From positions 11,656,001-11,720,000 of the forward strand of contig NC_065550.1 in the NCBI RefSeq assembly GCF_022605725.1: a DNA stretch of 64,000 bases. The letters are read 5' to 3'. The notes below the pieces were generated by a model that did not search any database, was not told where the DNA came from, and was given only the letters and a program-made list of their open reading frames with translations. This DNA comes from Anthonomus grandis grandis (lineage: Eukaryota; Arthropoda; Insecta; Coleoptera; Curculionidae). Made by a program: the position numbers and the translations under genes. Positions 23,847 through 35,240 of the stretch are shown here, piece after piece; the stretch's first letter is position 1, and each line of letters opens with the position of its first letter.

Positions 23847-25319
23847 AAAATTTTCATCTGGTTTTATATTTTTACTTGAAGCGCAAGGATCGGATGTTTG
23901 GGTGTTATTGTAGTGATAAAGATCTTGCACATCTGCATAATATGCATTTTCATTGGGATATGGGTCAGATTCGTTTTGCTCTAAGAAATCGTAATAATAA
24001 TCATCTTGGGAATTATTGTAGCAATAATTATTATTGTCGTTAATTTGTTGTGCATGAAATTCTTGGTAATTTAATTTATGGGGTGTTGGATGATGAATTA
24101 TGGCTGTGCCTGAACTAGTGTCCATTGGCGTCGGCCTATTTAAATTGCTTCGAGCACTGCGGCTTCTAATTGATGAACTTTGATTAAAATTCGGTCTGTT
24201 ATTGGTATTTATTGGAAAATTTGAATTTGGGTTTTGGAAAAATGGTTTTTGTTGAAAATTATTTGACGGTTGTGGTTGAGGGGGCCTTGGTACAAAAGAT
24301 GCATTATTTATTGGAGGCTGTTGGGGGTTTAATGCAAACACATTATTTGAGGGTGATGTTGGACGGAAAATATTAATTTCTGGGGATGATTGGGCATTAA
24401 ATGTTGGTTGTAAGAAAGGTATTGGGAATTGCTTATTACTATGGGGAAATGTTTGTTGATTATTATTTGTAGCTCTAACATGTTGATGTGGATGTGTTTT
24501 AGTCTGTGGTGGTAGGTTTACAGTTGTGTTTTGATGTTGATTTCGGCTGAAATTCATAAAGTTTTCTTCTTCGGTGGCAAATGATAGTGCCTGTTCTAAA
24601 TTAATTGGATTTTTAAGCCTAACTACTAACTGCATGTGATATTTGAGCCCTGCTAAGAAGGTTTTTAAAGCAAAATCATCGTAATAGACGATTTTAATTC
24701 GTTTTTCATTTTCATCAACAATTAAAGTACTTAATTTAGCAAACAAAAGACTTCTGGCATTTTGTATTCTCATGCCGAAATTTAATGGTGGTTCATTTTT
24801 ATAAGGCCTAATAGAAATTAAGTCTTGTATTAGACAGTCAATACCCCTTTGATCTGCGAATGTTAAATTTAAGGTTTTTTTTATTAAAGCCCAAGTATTT
24901 AATTCTGATCTAGAGCCAATTAAATCAGCTACTCTACCCCTTAATTTGCCTAAAATCGAGTCTATTAAAATTGAATTAATAGGGTCTTCACGAGTTTGAC
25001 TATTTTGAAAATTTCTTAGAAGATTTTCACACGATAAAATAAATCTTTGCAATAACTTTGGATTCCCATCGAAATGTGGGATGTTATCCGTTTGGTATTT
25101 TAAAAGTGGCATATCAATAGGCATGGTTCTGGATACAACTGATACAGATTCTACTTCGAGTTCTTCCTCCGGTAAGGCAGGTAAAGTATTATTAATATCA
25201 GCGGTATTATCAGAAACAATTTGATTTAAATAAGGCGGATCCGTTTTAGTATTTGTTACGGATAACCTTTCCAAATGAGAAAGTAATTCGTCAATAATTT
25301 CAGAATTATTTTCAGACAT
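23814..25319 (-). CDS. gag: Errantivirus 1 gag polyprotein
   Basis: An intact 501-codon frame starts at an ATG at 25319. Residues about 80-270 form the capsid-like region (IPHFDGNPKLLQRFILSCEN, then LRNFQ-type helices and RSLLFAKLSTL). The C-terminal half is rich in Asn, Gln and Pro and in basic RSRSARSNLNRPTP text, which may bind RNA. It has no CCHC knuckle, as usual in errantiviruses. This is the one fully open gene of the element. It ends in TAA shortly after the slippery heptamer. Confidence 0.85.
   Translation of the reverse strand: MSENNSEIIDELLSHLERLSVTNTKTDPPYLNQIVSDNTADINNTLPALPEEELEVESVSVVSRTMPIDMPLLKYQTDNIPHFDGNPKLLQRFILSCENLLRNFQNSQTREDPINSILIDSILGKLRGRVADLIGSRSELNTWALIKKTLNLTFADQRGIDCLIQDLISIRPYKNEPPLNFGMRIQNARSLLFAKLSTLIVDENEKRIKIVYYDDFALKTFLAGLKYHMQLVVRLKNPINLEQALSFATEEENFMNFSRNQHQNTTVNLPPQTKTHPHQHVRATNNNQQTFPHSNKQFPIPFLQPTFNAQSSPEINIFRPTSPSNNVFALNPQQPPINNASFVPRPPQPQPSNNFQQKPFFQNPNSNFPINTNNRPNFNQSSSIRSRSARSNLNRPTPMDTSSGTAIIHHPTPHKLNYQEFHAQQINDNNNYCYNNSQDDYYYDFLEQNESDPYPNENAYYADVQDLYHYNNTQTSDPCASSKNIKPDENFQQVQVTQYPT
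23847..23853 (-). promoter_or_regulatory. Probable -1 ribosomal frameshift heptamer, errantivirus 1
   Basis: In the gag frame the minus strand reads GA A AAT TTT C, a canonical X XXY YYZ heptamer, 31 bases before the gag stop codon. The -1 frame is open from here straight into the protease. The same heptamer occupies the same place in errantivirus 2. Confidence 0.65.
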
Positions 25320-27672
25320 AAAATTAATAATAAATTACGCAAAATTACGTAACTTGACTAAAAAGAAAAAATAAAAACTTGAATAAATTGTAACTCTAAA
25401 TCTAACCTAAATAAAATTGCCAATCCTAAAAACAACAGTATATGTTATCGTTTGCAATTTTGCAAAAACGGAAAAATCAAAAAATAAAAATCAATTTAAA
25501 AACAAAGGAAAAAGAAAGGACAATGAGCACTTACAATAGCAAAAATCCAGCGATGAAAAGCTGCATTCTCTTAGACTACGTTGCCTATAGGAACCGATGC
25601 TTGTGTTCCCAAGCCTAATCTAGGGTGGTCGAAGTTGGACCGTTGCTGAACGTATTGCACTGTTTCTCGTACAATGCCTAAATGTGGGTTCCAGGGTTAT
25701 GATTATTAGCCTTTAATTAGGGCACGCAAAGAAAACGCAGCTTTATATCGTTAAACCCAGCCTTAGTATTGAAAGATAAATCAATGTCATAATTGACAAC
25801 TAATTTAATCTATAACCTCAGTTCAAAAAAAAATAAATACAAAGGCAGTAATGCTCTAATACTTAAGTTATAATTATGAAATTTAAAATTATGAGAAAGA
25901 AAATAAAGTAAAATTTAGCACTTAATACTTATTCAATTGTACATCTGATAATACCTCGCATATACGTATATACTCAGTTCCCAATTTCAAATCAAATCAG
26001 TGATGGTGGTTATATAAACAATTTTGCTAAATTGAATTTAAAATCTGTCATCATTTCTACATATTAACTCAAAAAAAATAATCTATAAATTGCGACGAAC
26101 CGATAAATCAATACCTGAAGAAACCAAGCCAAAAAGAAAAAGGGGCTACCTGAAATTCTGAGTCTCTCCGACGTGTAGCAGGGCCCACCCGATCTGAATG
26201 GGGCTCCTTTGTTGGCAGCTATACGTTTGGGTCAAAAGAGGCAGCAGCAGATCGACCAGTTAGGATGCTTCCAGAATGTCTAGCAGGTAGTGGAAGGCAA
26301 TCGGTATTAGGTGTAGCCGATTGGAAGGAATGCAGGTTCCGGAGGTGATGATCCAAGCGACTTGATGTGGTAACACGTGGAGTAGCAAGTGAGGTGGAAG
26401 CAGTAACAATAAAAATGCAGCAAAAGCAGAAGCAGAGGATAAGCAGAAGGTACAGGAAGGCCTAAAAATGGGGACCACACATGAGGTTCGACATGGCTGT
26501 CAATTTTATGGCATTTTTGCGTGGGTAAGTAAGTTAAATTTTATAAAATTGCTCTCTAAAAAGTTGGATGCATTGATGTTCTTTTGAGTTAAACCGAAAA
26601 GCATGCAAATAAAAATTAATTAGATGAAAAAAATAGGAAAATGACTTAGGCATGTAACATGTGCTAACTTACCGAAGATGGAATGTGGCCTTTTCTGGGG
26701 TTTATTTAACACAACAAAAACAAGGAGCCCTATAAACTCTTAGGCCTACTTAGAAAATCAGCAATTAAGCTATCCTAGCACATACTAGTAACTACAAAAA
26801 AAATTAGGCTAAGATAGGGTCTACCTTTTCACATCCGCATTAAGCGAAACTATCTGTCATACTCTAGAACCAGATAAAGAATGAATCTATTAAAAATAGG
26901 ATTGTCAGTTCCCTCCAAATTTTAAGGAATGCATTTATCTGTCAAGTACCTAGGTGTTGACATGCTGGGTTTAACTACTGGGTACTATCTGGTACCAACA
27001 TTGGTTTAAGTAATTTGCAACTATGGAGCAATCTATAACTTGAGGCCATGGTTTAGCAACAATAATTTACAAAAAAAAAACTGACAGACCAGATTGACAT
27101 TAACATTCTTATCACTATTGATCCTTATGATTTGAACAAAATAAACAATTAGTTAATAAGTGCTCAGTATTCATTAAAATCTAAAATAGGCCAAATTGAC
27201 CTGCAAGGTAAAATCAATGCAAAATCAATGGCAGTTCCTAATTCTATTCAATCAACAAAACAATGAAACAATATCCCATATTATTATTTACTTTCCTCAT
27301 CCAATAATGGTTTTCCTTGCTTTTCAGATCGGGTATGTTAGGACCCATTAGGGACCATCTTAACGGTGTATCATATCTGTGTAGTATGTATATTTATGTA
27401 TGATTTTTAAATAAATTATTTTATGAAACTATGGTTGAGATTTACTTTATCTTGGTAAAAAAAAAATTAATAAATCAATTAATATATCTGTTGGAGATTA
27501 AACCTGTAACAAACGCTCTTCTCCCAATAGATTTGGTCGAAGTTTGACTTCCTCCTAGGTGCTGCCTCTTCGTAAATTTACAAGGTTCGCGATTGCCGAT
27601 AAACCGTAAAAACGGACCAACTCCGCGATTTTTGTCGGATATTGTTCGACTTAGAACTCCGTCGACTGCGCC
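25320..27672. other. Unusually long 5' leader of errantivirus 1
   Basis: The distance from the 5' LTR to gag is 2.35 kb, against about 0.53 kb in errantivirus 2. The 200 bp next to the LTR look like normal leader. The middle (about 25.8-27.45 kb) has its own composition, with an AATAAATTATTT signal and a run of nine A's near 27455. No frame longer than 72 codons and no transposon ends were found. An extra insertion is likely, but its edges are not defined. Confidence 0.4.
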
Positions 27673-27673
27673 A
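27661..27673 (-). promoter_or_regulatory. Errantivirus 1 primer-binding site
   Basis: Minus strand TGGCGCAGTCGAC overlaps the last LTR base. It matches the tRNA-Ser-type primer site known from 17.6/297-like elements. Confidence 0.8.
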
Positions 27674-27892
27674 GTTATAGATTTGAAAGATGAAAAGGCT
27701 TTTTTAAAAAAAATTATTTTAAGAACGTTACAGCGTTGTGACTTAACTCTACTAATGCTTAAATCTATCTGATTAAAACGATACAAATTACAAATACTTA
27801 GCTAAAGTAAAAATTATTACAATGCAAAAGATCATATTCTATAAACTAAGGAATAAAATATAGTATAGTCAGGGGTTATATGTTCCGTAACT
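27673..27892 (-). repeat. Errantivirus 1 5' LTR
   Basis: 220 bp, reading AGTTATAG...CCGTAACT on the plus strand, followed by the CGCG duplication. Confidence 0.95.
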
Positions 27893-27896
27893 CGCG

Positions 27897-28600
27897 TTTC
27901 CGCTGGTGATACCGGCATGCACCTTTCGCGAGCGTCCGCGGTGTTGCCTGCGCAATAAAATACTCCTAGCGCGGAATATTCTTTTGTCGTGCAAAGTAAT
28001 TCTTTTACTTATTATGATGATAATGCCTTACGTAAAATATTATTATCGACTGCCGTAGTAAATGTGTTTGATAAAGATGGTAATATTCATTTCTGCAGAG
28101 TTTTATTAGACAGTGGCAGCGAATCGTCGTTTATTACCGAAGAAATGTGTAAGAAATTGGGTTTGAATATTAAAAACACGAATATTTCTGTGTCTGGAAT
28201 TGGACAAATGTATTCAAAGGTATTAAAACAGACACAAATAAAGATACAGGCGCGACATAATTCTTATGAAACAAATTTAAATTGTTTGATTTTGCCTAAA
28301 ATTACAAATAAAATACCGGCTTCACCCATTGACACTTCCAATCTAAAAATTCCCACTAATCTTGTTTTGGCGGATCCAGGGTTTGGTGAACCTGGGCCAA
28401 TTGATATTTTAGTGGGATGTAAAAGGTTTTGGGACTTATTGGCTATTGGTCAAATTAAGTTGGGAAATAATTTACCTATTATTCAAAAACTCCACTTGGG
28501 CTGGGTTATTTCAGGGACTATAAATGAGCAGAGTAAATCTAATATTTTTTGTCAGTTTTGTGCTATTGACCCTCTTGGTCAGTCTTTAAAAAACTTTTGA
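27897..28600 (+). pseudogene. BEL protease region, resuming after the nested element
   Basis: Coding similarity resumes directly after the CGCG duplication. The open part from 27989 contains the aspartic protease signature LLDSGSESSFITEEMCKKLG (DSG in place of the retroviral DTG, normal for BEL). Further on are LADPGFGEPGPIDILVG and LGWVISG, which are typical of the BEL protease-RT linker. A TGA at 28598-28600 replaces an expected Trp, and a frameshift near 28640 separates this part from the RT frame. Confidence 0.85.
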
Positions 28601-28639
28601 GAGATTGAAGAGAAGCCCTACGATAAAATATTATCTATC

Positions 28640-31600
28640 AACAGTGTGAGGATCTTTTCCAGGCTACAACTACGCGAAATACCGATGATCGGTTTGTGGT
28701 TAATTTGCCCCTAAAATATTCCTCTGACGTTCTGGGTGATTCTCTAGAAAGTGCCACCAAACGCTTTTTTAGTTTGGAACGAAAACTTAACAAAAATCCT
28801 CATTTAAAGCAGGATTATATTAATTTCTTAGAAGAGTATGAATCTCTCGGGCATATGTCTAAAACCAATTTTGACCAATTAACAAAAAGGTCTTACTTCC
28901 TACCTAACCATTGCGTAATTAATAATTTAAGCACCACCACAAAGTTGCGTGTGGTCTTTGATGGCTCTGCGAAGACATCTAGCGGCTATTCTCTTAACGA
29001 CATTCTTTTGGTTGGACCAACCGTTCAGGACAGTTTATTTTCTATTTTGTTGCGATCAAGGCAACACAAAGTTCTTCTTAAAGGTGACATTACTAAAATG
29101 TATCGCCAAGTCCTGGTAAAAAATTATCAACGCGACTTGCAATTAATTCTTTGGCGTTCTGATCCATCTAATGAGATTGCCCCTTACAGGTTGAATACCC
29201 TTACATATGGCACTGGTCCGGCAGCTTATATTGCTACAAGATGCCTAGAAGAGCTCTCCCTTAATTGCGCGCATTCAAATCCCAGATTAAGTAAAATAAT
29301 AGCCCACGACTTTTACGTTGATTACCTCTGCACTGGAAGTAGTAGCATCGAAGAAGTAAAGGTTATAAAAGAGAAAATTGTAAACCTCTTAGCCTCGGTT
29401 GGTTTTGAACTTAGAAAATTTAATTCAAATAAGCCAGAGGTATTAAATGAGATCACTAATACTTCCAATAGCGATGTTCACTTTGGTAATTCTTCTGAGA
29501 CAAAAACGTTAGGATTATATTGTGATTCTCAAAGAGATATTCTTAAATATTCAATTAAAATTCAAAACATAAATAATAACTATACGAAACGAAAAATATT
29601 ATCTTGCATTGCGCAAATATTTGGTCCTTTAGGACTCATTGCTCCTATTGTCATAATTGCTAAAATAATGATTCAAAAATTATGGCAGTGCAAGATATCA
29701 TGGGATGAATCTTTACCTCCAGAAATGTACCTTAAATGGCATGACTTTCAAGAGCAATTAAATGACCTAAATGACTTGACTATTACTAGAGACATTTTAA
29801 TTCAAAATACTATTCGCATAGAACTACATGGATTTTCTGATGCGAGTGAGCAGGCTTATTGCGCATGTATTTACGTCTTATCCTCTGATAATATAGGTAA
29901 TACTCAAAGTATGCTTCTTTGTGTAAAGACGAGAGTTGCACCTATTAAAACAATAACAATACCACGTTTAGAGCTATGCGCTGCTGTTTTACTCGCAGAA
30001 CTCACCTCTACAGTGAAAAATTCTCTTAATCTTATATTTGATCAAATCCATTTTTGGTGTGATAGCACTATCGTGTTGTCATGGATAAGATCAGAAGCAC
30101 AAAACTTTAAAATTTTTGTGGCTAATAGAATTTCACAAATCCAAAATTTAACTGATATAAAATGCTGGAATTATATAAAGACTGATGAAAATCCAGCGGA
30201 TATTCTTTCAAGAGGAGTCAGTCTTGGTCTTTTAATATCCAATGAATTATGGTGGAAAGGCCCGTCTTGGCTGGTTTTACATAAAGAATATTGGCCTCAA
30301 TCATCATTTAATATAGTTAATTCTGACTTAACAGAAGTAAAACCAAAGCGCATAACTTCTTTAGTATCTAGTAGTACTGACTTTGAATTCGTTGAAAAAT
30401 TTTCATCTTTAAATAAGTTAGTAAATGTTTGGGCTTATTGCGTGCGATTTGTAAATAAATGTACAAAATCAAGTTTTGCAAAAGAAAAAAATCTAACCTC
30501 ACAAGAAATAAAGGATAGTTTAATGTCACTTGTAAAATTAATTCAAAATATTGAATTTAAACAAGAAATTGCTGATTTAGTGTCAAATAAATCTGTGTCG
30601 TCCAAAAGTAAATTGTTAAAGCTTAACCCCTTCATTGACGCTGATGGTATCTTAAGAGTTAGAGGCCGACTGAGGCATTCAGATTTTCCTTATGAAAAGA
30701 AGTACCCTGCAATATTGCCATCTAAGCATAACTTAACGCGTTTAATAATTAAAAAGGAACATCTAAGATTGCTTCATGCCGGCCCTCAATCTCTATTAGC
30801 AGCATTGCGAGAAACATTTTGGCCACTCTCAAGAAGAAACTTCGTAAGAAAGGTTGTGCGGTCGTGCATCAGGTGTTTCCGTTTTGATGCATCTGGCACT
30901 CAACATATAATGGGTGACTTACCCAAACCTCGCGTAATTGTTAGCAGACCTTTTCTAAATGCAGGTGTAGATTATATGGGTCCTGTCATATTGAAGGACA
31001 GAACCACTAGAAGTTATGAGCCGATAAAGGCATGGGTCTGTCTTTTTGTTTGCCTGGCCACTCGAGCTATTCATTTGGAGCTTGTTGGCGATTTGACCAC
31101 TAAATCGTTTTTGGCGGCTTTAAAAAGATTTTTTGCTAGAAGAGGTATGTGCGCTAATATCTATTCCGATCACGGAACAAATTTTATTGGAGCAAAAAAT
31201 GAAATTTATAAATTTTTATCTGAAAATAAGTCTGACATTTGCTCGAGTCTGAGTTCTAACAATATAAACAGGCATTTCATTCCACCTAAATCTCCGCATT
31301 TTGGTGGAATATGGGAAGGTGGTGTAAAATCAACCAAATATCATATTAAAAGGGTTTTGGGTGATATACCGTTAAGCTATGAAGAGTACTCTACCTTACT
31401 CTCTCAAATAGAACCTTATTTGAATTCAAGACCTTTATCTCCTCTTAGCCCAGATCCTTCCGATCCGCAACCTATTACCCCTGCACACTTCCTCATAGGA
31501 GAGCGCTTAACATCATTACCAGAAGAGGACTTTACCAATGTTCCTGAGAATCGCCTTACTAAATTCAATAGGGTGCAGCAAATGGTGCAGCATTTTTGGA

Positions 31601-31857
31601 CCAGATGGTCAAAGGAGTACCTTTCAGAGATGCAGCAACGGACTAAATGGAAGAAGAGCTTTCCAACACGATTAAACCCAGGTTCACTTGTTTTAGTTAA
31701 GGAAGATGGACTTCCTCCTCTAAAATGGATGATGGGTATTGTGACAAAGGTGCATCCAGGTTCGGATGGTGTAATTCGAGCTGCAACAATCAAGACTGGG
31801 ACCACTGAAATAAAACGTCCAGCAGTTAAGCTGTGCATGTTTCCAGACGAAAAGTAG
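28640..31857 (+). pseudogene. BEL reverse transcriptase, RNase H and integrase
   Basis: A long frame of over 1050 codons is open. The upstream CEDLFQATTTRN segment joins it before 28696. RT blocks include LRVVFDGSAKTSSGYSLND, GDITKMYRQV and the polymerase box DFYVDYLCTG. The family has YVDD there, so the second catalytic Asp is Tyr. RNase H follows (HGFSDASEQAYCACIYV; PRLELCAAVLLAEL). Integrase has GVDYMGP for the first Asp, IYSDHGTNF for the second (family: SDNGTNF) and PHFGGIWEGGV for the Glu. The chapter ends with a BEL C-terminal segment (FLIGERLTSLPEEDFT; LVLVKEDGLPPLKWMMG). Length is normal. The RT change and the upstream breaks make it inactive. Confidence 0.9.
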
Positions 31858-31892
31858 ACGTTGAAACCTTTTGGTTTTCAAGGCTGGCGGCA

Positions 31893-32121
31893 TGTTTAGG
31901 ATTCGTATCAAGTCCCTATGACCGAGCGCGTGGAAACACCGCTAACCACAAGCAGCAAGCAGTGAATCAGCCGATTAAAAAAGGCGCTCTCACTCTCTCA
32001 ACGTGTGTCCGTGTAGCGACACGTATCTATTCATTCTGATTTAAAATTATATATATATTCCTTGTATTTTTATGGAATTAAATACCATACAAGCAAGAAA
32101 AATTTGTGTGACTTATTCACA
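31893..32121 (+). repeat. BEL 3' LTR
   Basis: 229 bp, TGTTTAGG...TTCACA, preceded by a G-rich polypurine-like stretch (CAAGGCTGGCGGCA) as in other BEL elements. Confidence 0.95.
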
Positions 32122-32139
32122 ATATATAACAATATATAT

Positions 32140-33306
32140 AAGTGCTATAGTTTCGATTTGATTTCAATTTAATTTTTCGAGTTCATTTGATAAATCCTAA
32201 CTCATTTTTCAGGTTTTTTATGTACTTTAAAAAAAATCGAAAATTGAACTTTATTACTGTTACCTGTTATTCAAATGTAATTTGAATTTAGTATTAAGAG
32301 CTTATATAGGACAACCAATATGATTCGTTTTGCGTTTTGAACATAATCATTGTTAAGAAAATAAGATAACTAAACATTATCGAACTCTATTACTATTACC
32401 AATTATTCGAAAGTAATTTGAATTTAGTATTAAGAGCTTATAGGACAACCCATATGATTCGTCTTGCGTTTTCGACACAAGGATTTTTGGAAAATACGAT
32501 AACTATACACTTTAGCTAACAATTATTCGTTTTGCGTTTTGGACATAATCATTGTCAAGAAAATAATATAGCTATTAATCCGATTTGTTTTCAATTTAAT
32601 TTTTAGAGTTTATTTGTTATATCCTACATGATTTTTTACATTTTATGATGTATTGTGTTATCAAAAATACTAATATCTCACTTTATTTCGGTTACCTATT
32701 ATTCAAATGTAATTTAAGTTTAATACTAAGAGCTTATATAGGACAACCTATATGATTCGTTTTGCGTTTTAAACAAAATCAGTGTTAAGAAAATTCGATA
32801 ACTAAAAACTTTAACTATTATTTTGATTTCATTTCAACTTAATTCTTAGAGTTCATTTGATATATCCCCATTCATTTTTCAAATTTTTTGATATGTTGTG
32901 TTTTAAAAAAATTCGAAGATCGAACTTTATTACTGTTACCTGTTATTCATTACGTTTTGGACGTAACCAGAATTAAGGAAATACGATAAATATTCACTTT
33001 AGCTATTGTTCCGATTTGATTTCAATTTAATTTTTCGAGTTCATTTGATATATCATAACTCATTTTTCAAATTTTTTGATGTGTTGTGTTTAAAAAAAAA
33101 ATCGAATATTGAACTTAATTACTATTACCTGTTATTTAAATGTAATTTAAATTCAGTAGTTAGCTTATACAAGATGACCCAAATGATCCTTTTTACGTTT
33201 TGGACATAACCAGGATTAAGAAAATACGATAACCATTAACCTTAGCTATTGTTTTTTTGAGTTCATTTGATATATCTTAACTCATTTTTTGATATGTTGT
33301 GTTTTA
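32140..33306 (-). repeat. Satellite array B, inverted relative to array A
   Basis: About five copies of the same roughly 235-bp unit as at 0.9-6.9 kb, here as the reverse complement: TTACCTGTTATTC, TTTGATGTGTTGTGTTTTAA and AACCCATATGATTCGT recur. It starts within about 20 bp of the BEL right LTR and ends near TGTTGTGTTTTAAATGCG. Confidence 0.85.
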
Positions 33307-34603
33307 AATGCGATTATATAAAAATTTGAAATTTGGCATACATTGGGAAGTCATGCGATACATCGTTTGAAAGGTCCACTATATGCTTTATGGTCCTAGA
33401 ATATTAAGTCATTACTTCTACTTATAGCAAAATAGCAGCCTTTCAAAATCTTATTTTTCGCATTTTTATTTTCTTTACTACACCTGTTCAGGTGTAATTT
33501 ATTTGTAGATGTGTCGTTGTTTGTAGAGTTTTTTTTATTTTTTGACATTGACAAAAAATACAAATCCCAAAACTAAATATACAAAAAGTTTACGTCTCAC
33601 ATCACTACTGTCAAGTCAACCTAAGATGGCCGCCGTCCGAAATTTCGCTTTGGCAGATCAAATTTTATGGGGCTGCTTGGCAGTCCGTATAGTCTCGAGG
33701 CGCTCTGGCACTACGCATATTAAATGCGCATTGGCAAAATAATATTACAGGTAGGAGAATAATGCATTAGAAATGGTATATAAGTATACCTAACTACTAA
33801 GGTATGACAAAGAAAAGACTGTCTCCCGATCAGATATTGGTCCCAATTTGTCTAGGTTACTTATTAAAGTCCAGTTCAGAGATCTATTAGAATCTTTGAT
33901 GTGTCGCAGATGCCGCACTAACTAGTCCGTGCGCCTATGTCATATTTATTGTTGCATGATATATATGTTTAAATGGCAACATTTTATATTGTCTATCTAT
34001 GAAATCATTTTAAATAAACGTAAAACCCCTTTTTTTATACTATTTTTTATTTTTTTTTTTGAAAATGTCAATTTTTAGAAAGAAAATAATATCAAAAAAT
34101 TGACCGCGGACTAAAATCCAAGCATCTTACAAGATATTTTAAACACTTCCAGCACTCACAGACTTGTCACCTCCTTTTAGCCAGTCTATTAAACAAAGAT
34201 AAAACACCTGCGTTCTGGCGATTTCTACTTTAGGCTGTGCAAGTGATTGTGTATCTCTCTCTATGCCACTGATTTTAAGAATTACGGGGCCTTACCCAAA
34301 TAAATGTTTGGGCAGTTTTTGTATTAATTTCGACGTGTTTTTAAAGAGATCTTTAAGGATAGGTCTATCGCCTTTAAAATAGTTGTTGGATGGGTCTATC
34401 ACCTTTAATAGTTGGGAGGGGGGCCATGTGAGGTTATTATTTGATGTGTTTTGCCGGTTATGCTTTTTACACGTTTATGAAAGTAAAGAATTTAGAATTT
34501 GGCCTGTATTCGTCTAAATTTTTTGCAGTTTTTACTATAAGGAAGTGTGCTTTTTTATTTGTGTTTGTGGATTTGTTTTGGTATTATACCTAAAGACCTT
34601 AAA
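33307..34603. other. No recognisable gene
   Basis: AT-rich with one more GC-rich patch near 33600-33740 that carries a short frame of no known family. Sequence at about 33868-33909 recurs in inverted orientation at 39466-39506. Confidence 0.4.
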
Positions 34604-35240
34604 ATGTTTCGACCCTGGGAAAATAGGCAGGAAAATTTGGCAAGTAAAGAGGAAAGTGTTTGTGCGGGCTTATGGAGACCATGGGTGTACAAGAAAGACA
34701 ATAACATTTGTGATAAAAACAATAAGAGTGATCTGGACAGTGATTTAGACTTACATAGTTTTGATAGTTCATTTTCTAGTATTGAGGAAGCAAAAAGAAG
34801 CAAGGGAAGTAGAAGCTACAGAGGAAATCAAGCAGTTTTAAAACGTAATTGTTTAAGTACAGACGCCAAACAAATTTATCTAAATATCTATAACAATCTA
34901 AGGAATGATCCTCAGTTCACAAATGATTGTAGTGCTTTGCAAAAAACAGCGTTTTTAACAGGGGTTCCCTATAGTACAATATGCCTGTAAAAAAAGGATT
35001 TAAGACAGAATAAAAAGAAAAGATGCAGGAAAATCAAAGGGACTTGACACGGATATTGCCAAATTGCTAAGGAAAGGTGTGTATTTTAGATACAAAAACA
35101 ATGAGGTTCTGACCATAGAGGCACCTTATCGGCAAGGGACAAACATTTCTTAGTCTCAACCTTGCGGAGATACCTGATAAAACTTGGATTTAAGCTTAAG
35201 ATGGTTAACAAAAGAGCTGCTGTAATGGAATTGTCAAGTG
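34604..35240 (+). pseudogene. ITm transposase 3, N-terminal fragment
   Basis: A frame starts at the ATG at 34604 (MFRPWENRQENL). It has an Asp-rich stretch, then LSTDAKQIYLNIYNNLRNDP and TAFLTGVPYSTICL, the two-helix DNA-binding pattern of this transposase group. After a TAA, further reading in shifted frames gives RYLIKLGFKLKMVNKRAAVMEL, which corresponds to the linker just before the first catalytic Asp in the other two copies of this window. The catalytic domain itself is absent downstream, so this is a truncated relic. Confidence 0.65.

Larger units (their letters stand above)
18034..27892 (-). mobile_element. Errantivirus 1 (Ty3/Gypsy with env), inserted in BEL gag
   Basis: This 9.86-kb element lies on the minus strand. 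LTRs of 217 and 220 bp read AGTTA...TAACT on the plus strand, the inverted ends usual in errantiviruses. CGCG flanks both sides (18030-18033, 27893-27896); alternating pyrimidine-purine palindromic targets are known for this group. The order after the 5' LTR (right side) is tRNA-Ser-type primer site, a long leader, gag, pol in the -1 frame, and env. The LTRs differ by about seven substitutions and one small indel (about 3 percent). It is an endogenous copy: gag is open, while pol and env carry stops and frameshifts. Confidence 0.95.
16149..32121 (+). mobile_element. BEL/Pao LTR retrotransposon, interrupted by errantivirus 1
   Basis: Two 229-bp direct LTRs (TGTT...TTCACA) enclose gag, protease, reverse transcriptase/RNase H and integrase frames on the plus strand. 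The five bases ATATA flank both ends (16144-16148 and 32122-32126), a clean BEL-type duplication. The LTRs differ at about nine positions (roughly 4 percent). Without the nested errantivirus the element would be about 6.1 kb, normal for the family. Its right flank is satellite array B. No env is present. Confidence 0.95.

Noticed and set aside
26260..26478. Leu-rich 72-codon frame in the errantivirus 1 leader
   Set aside because: No known domain, no start context and low-complexity composition; kept only as part of the unexplained leader.
31416..31838. 140-codon minus-strand frame
   Set aside because: It is antisense to the BEL integrase tail, with no independent signals.
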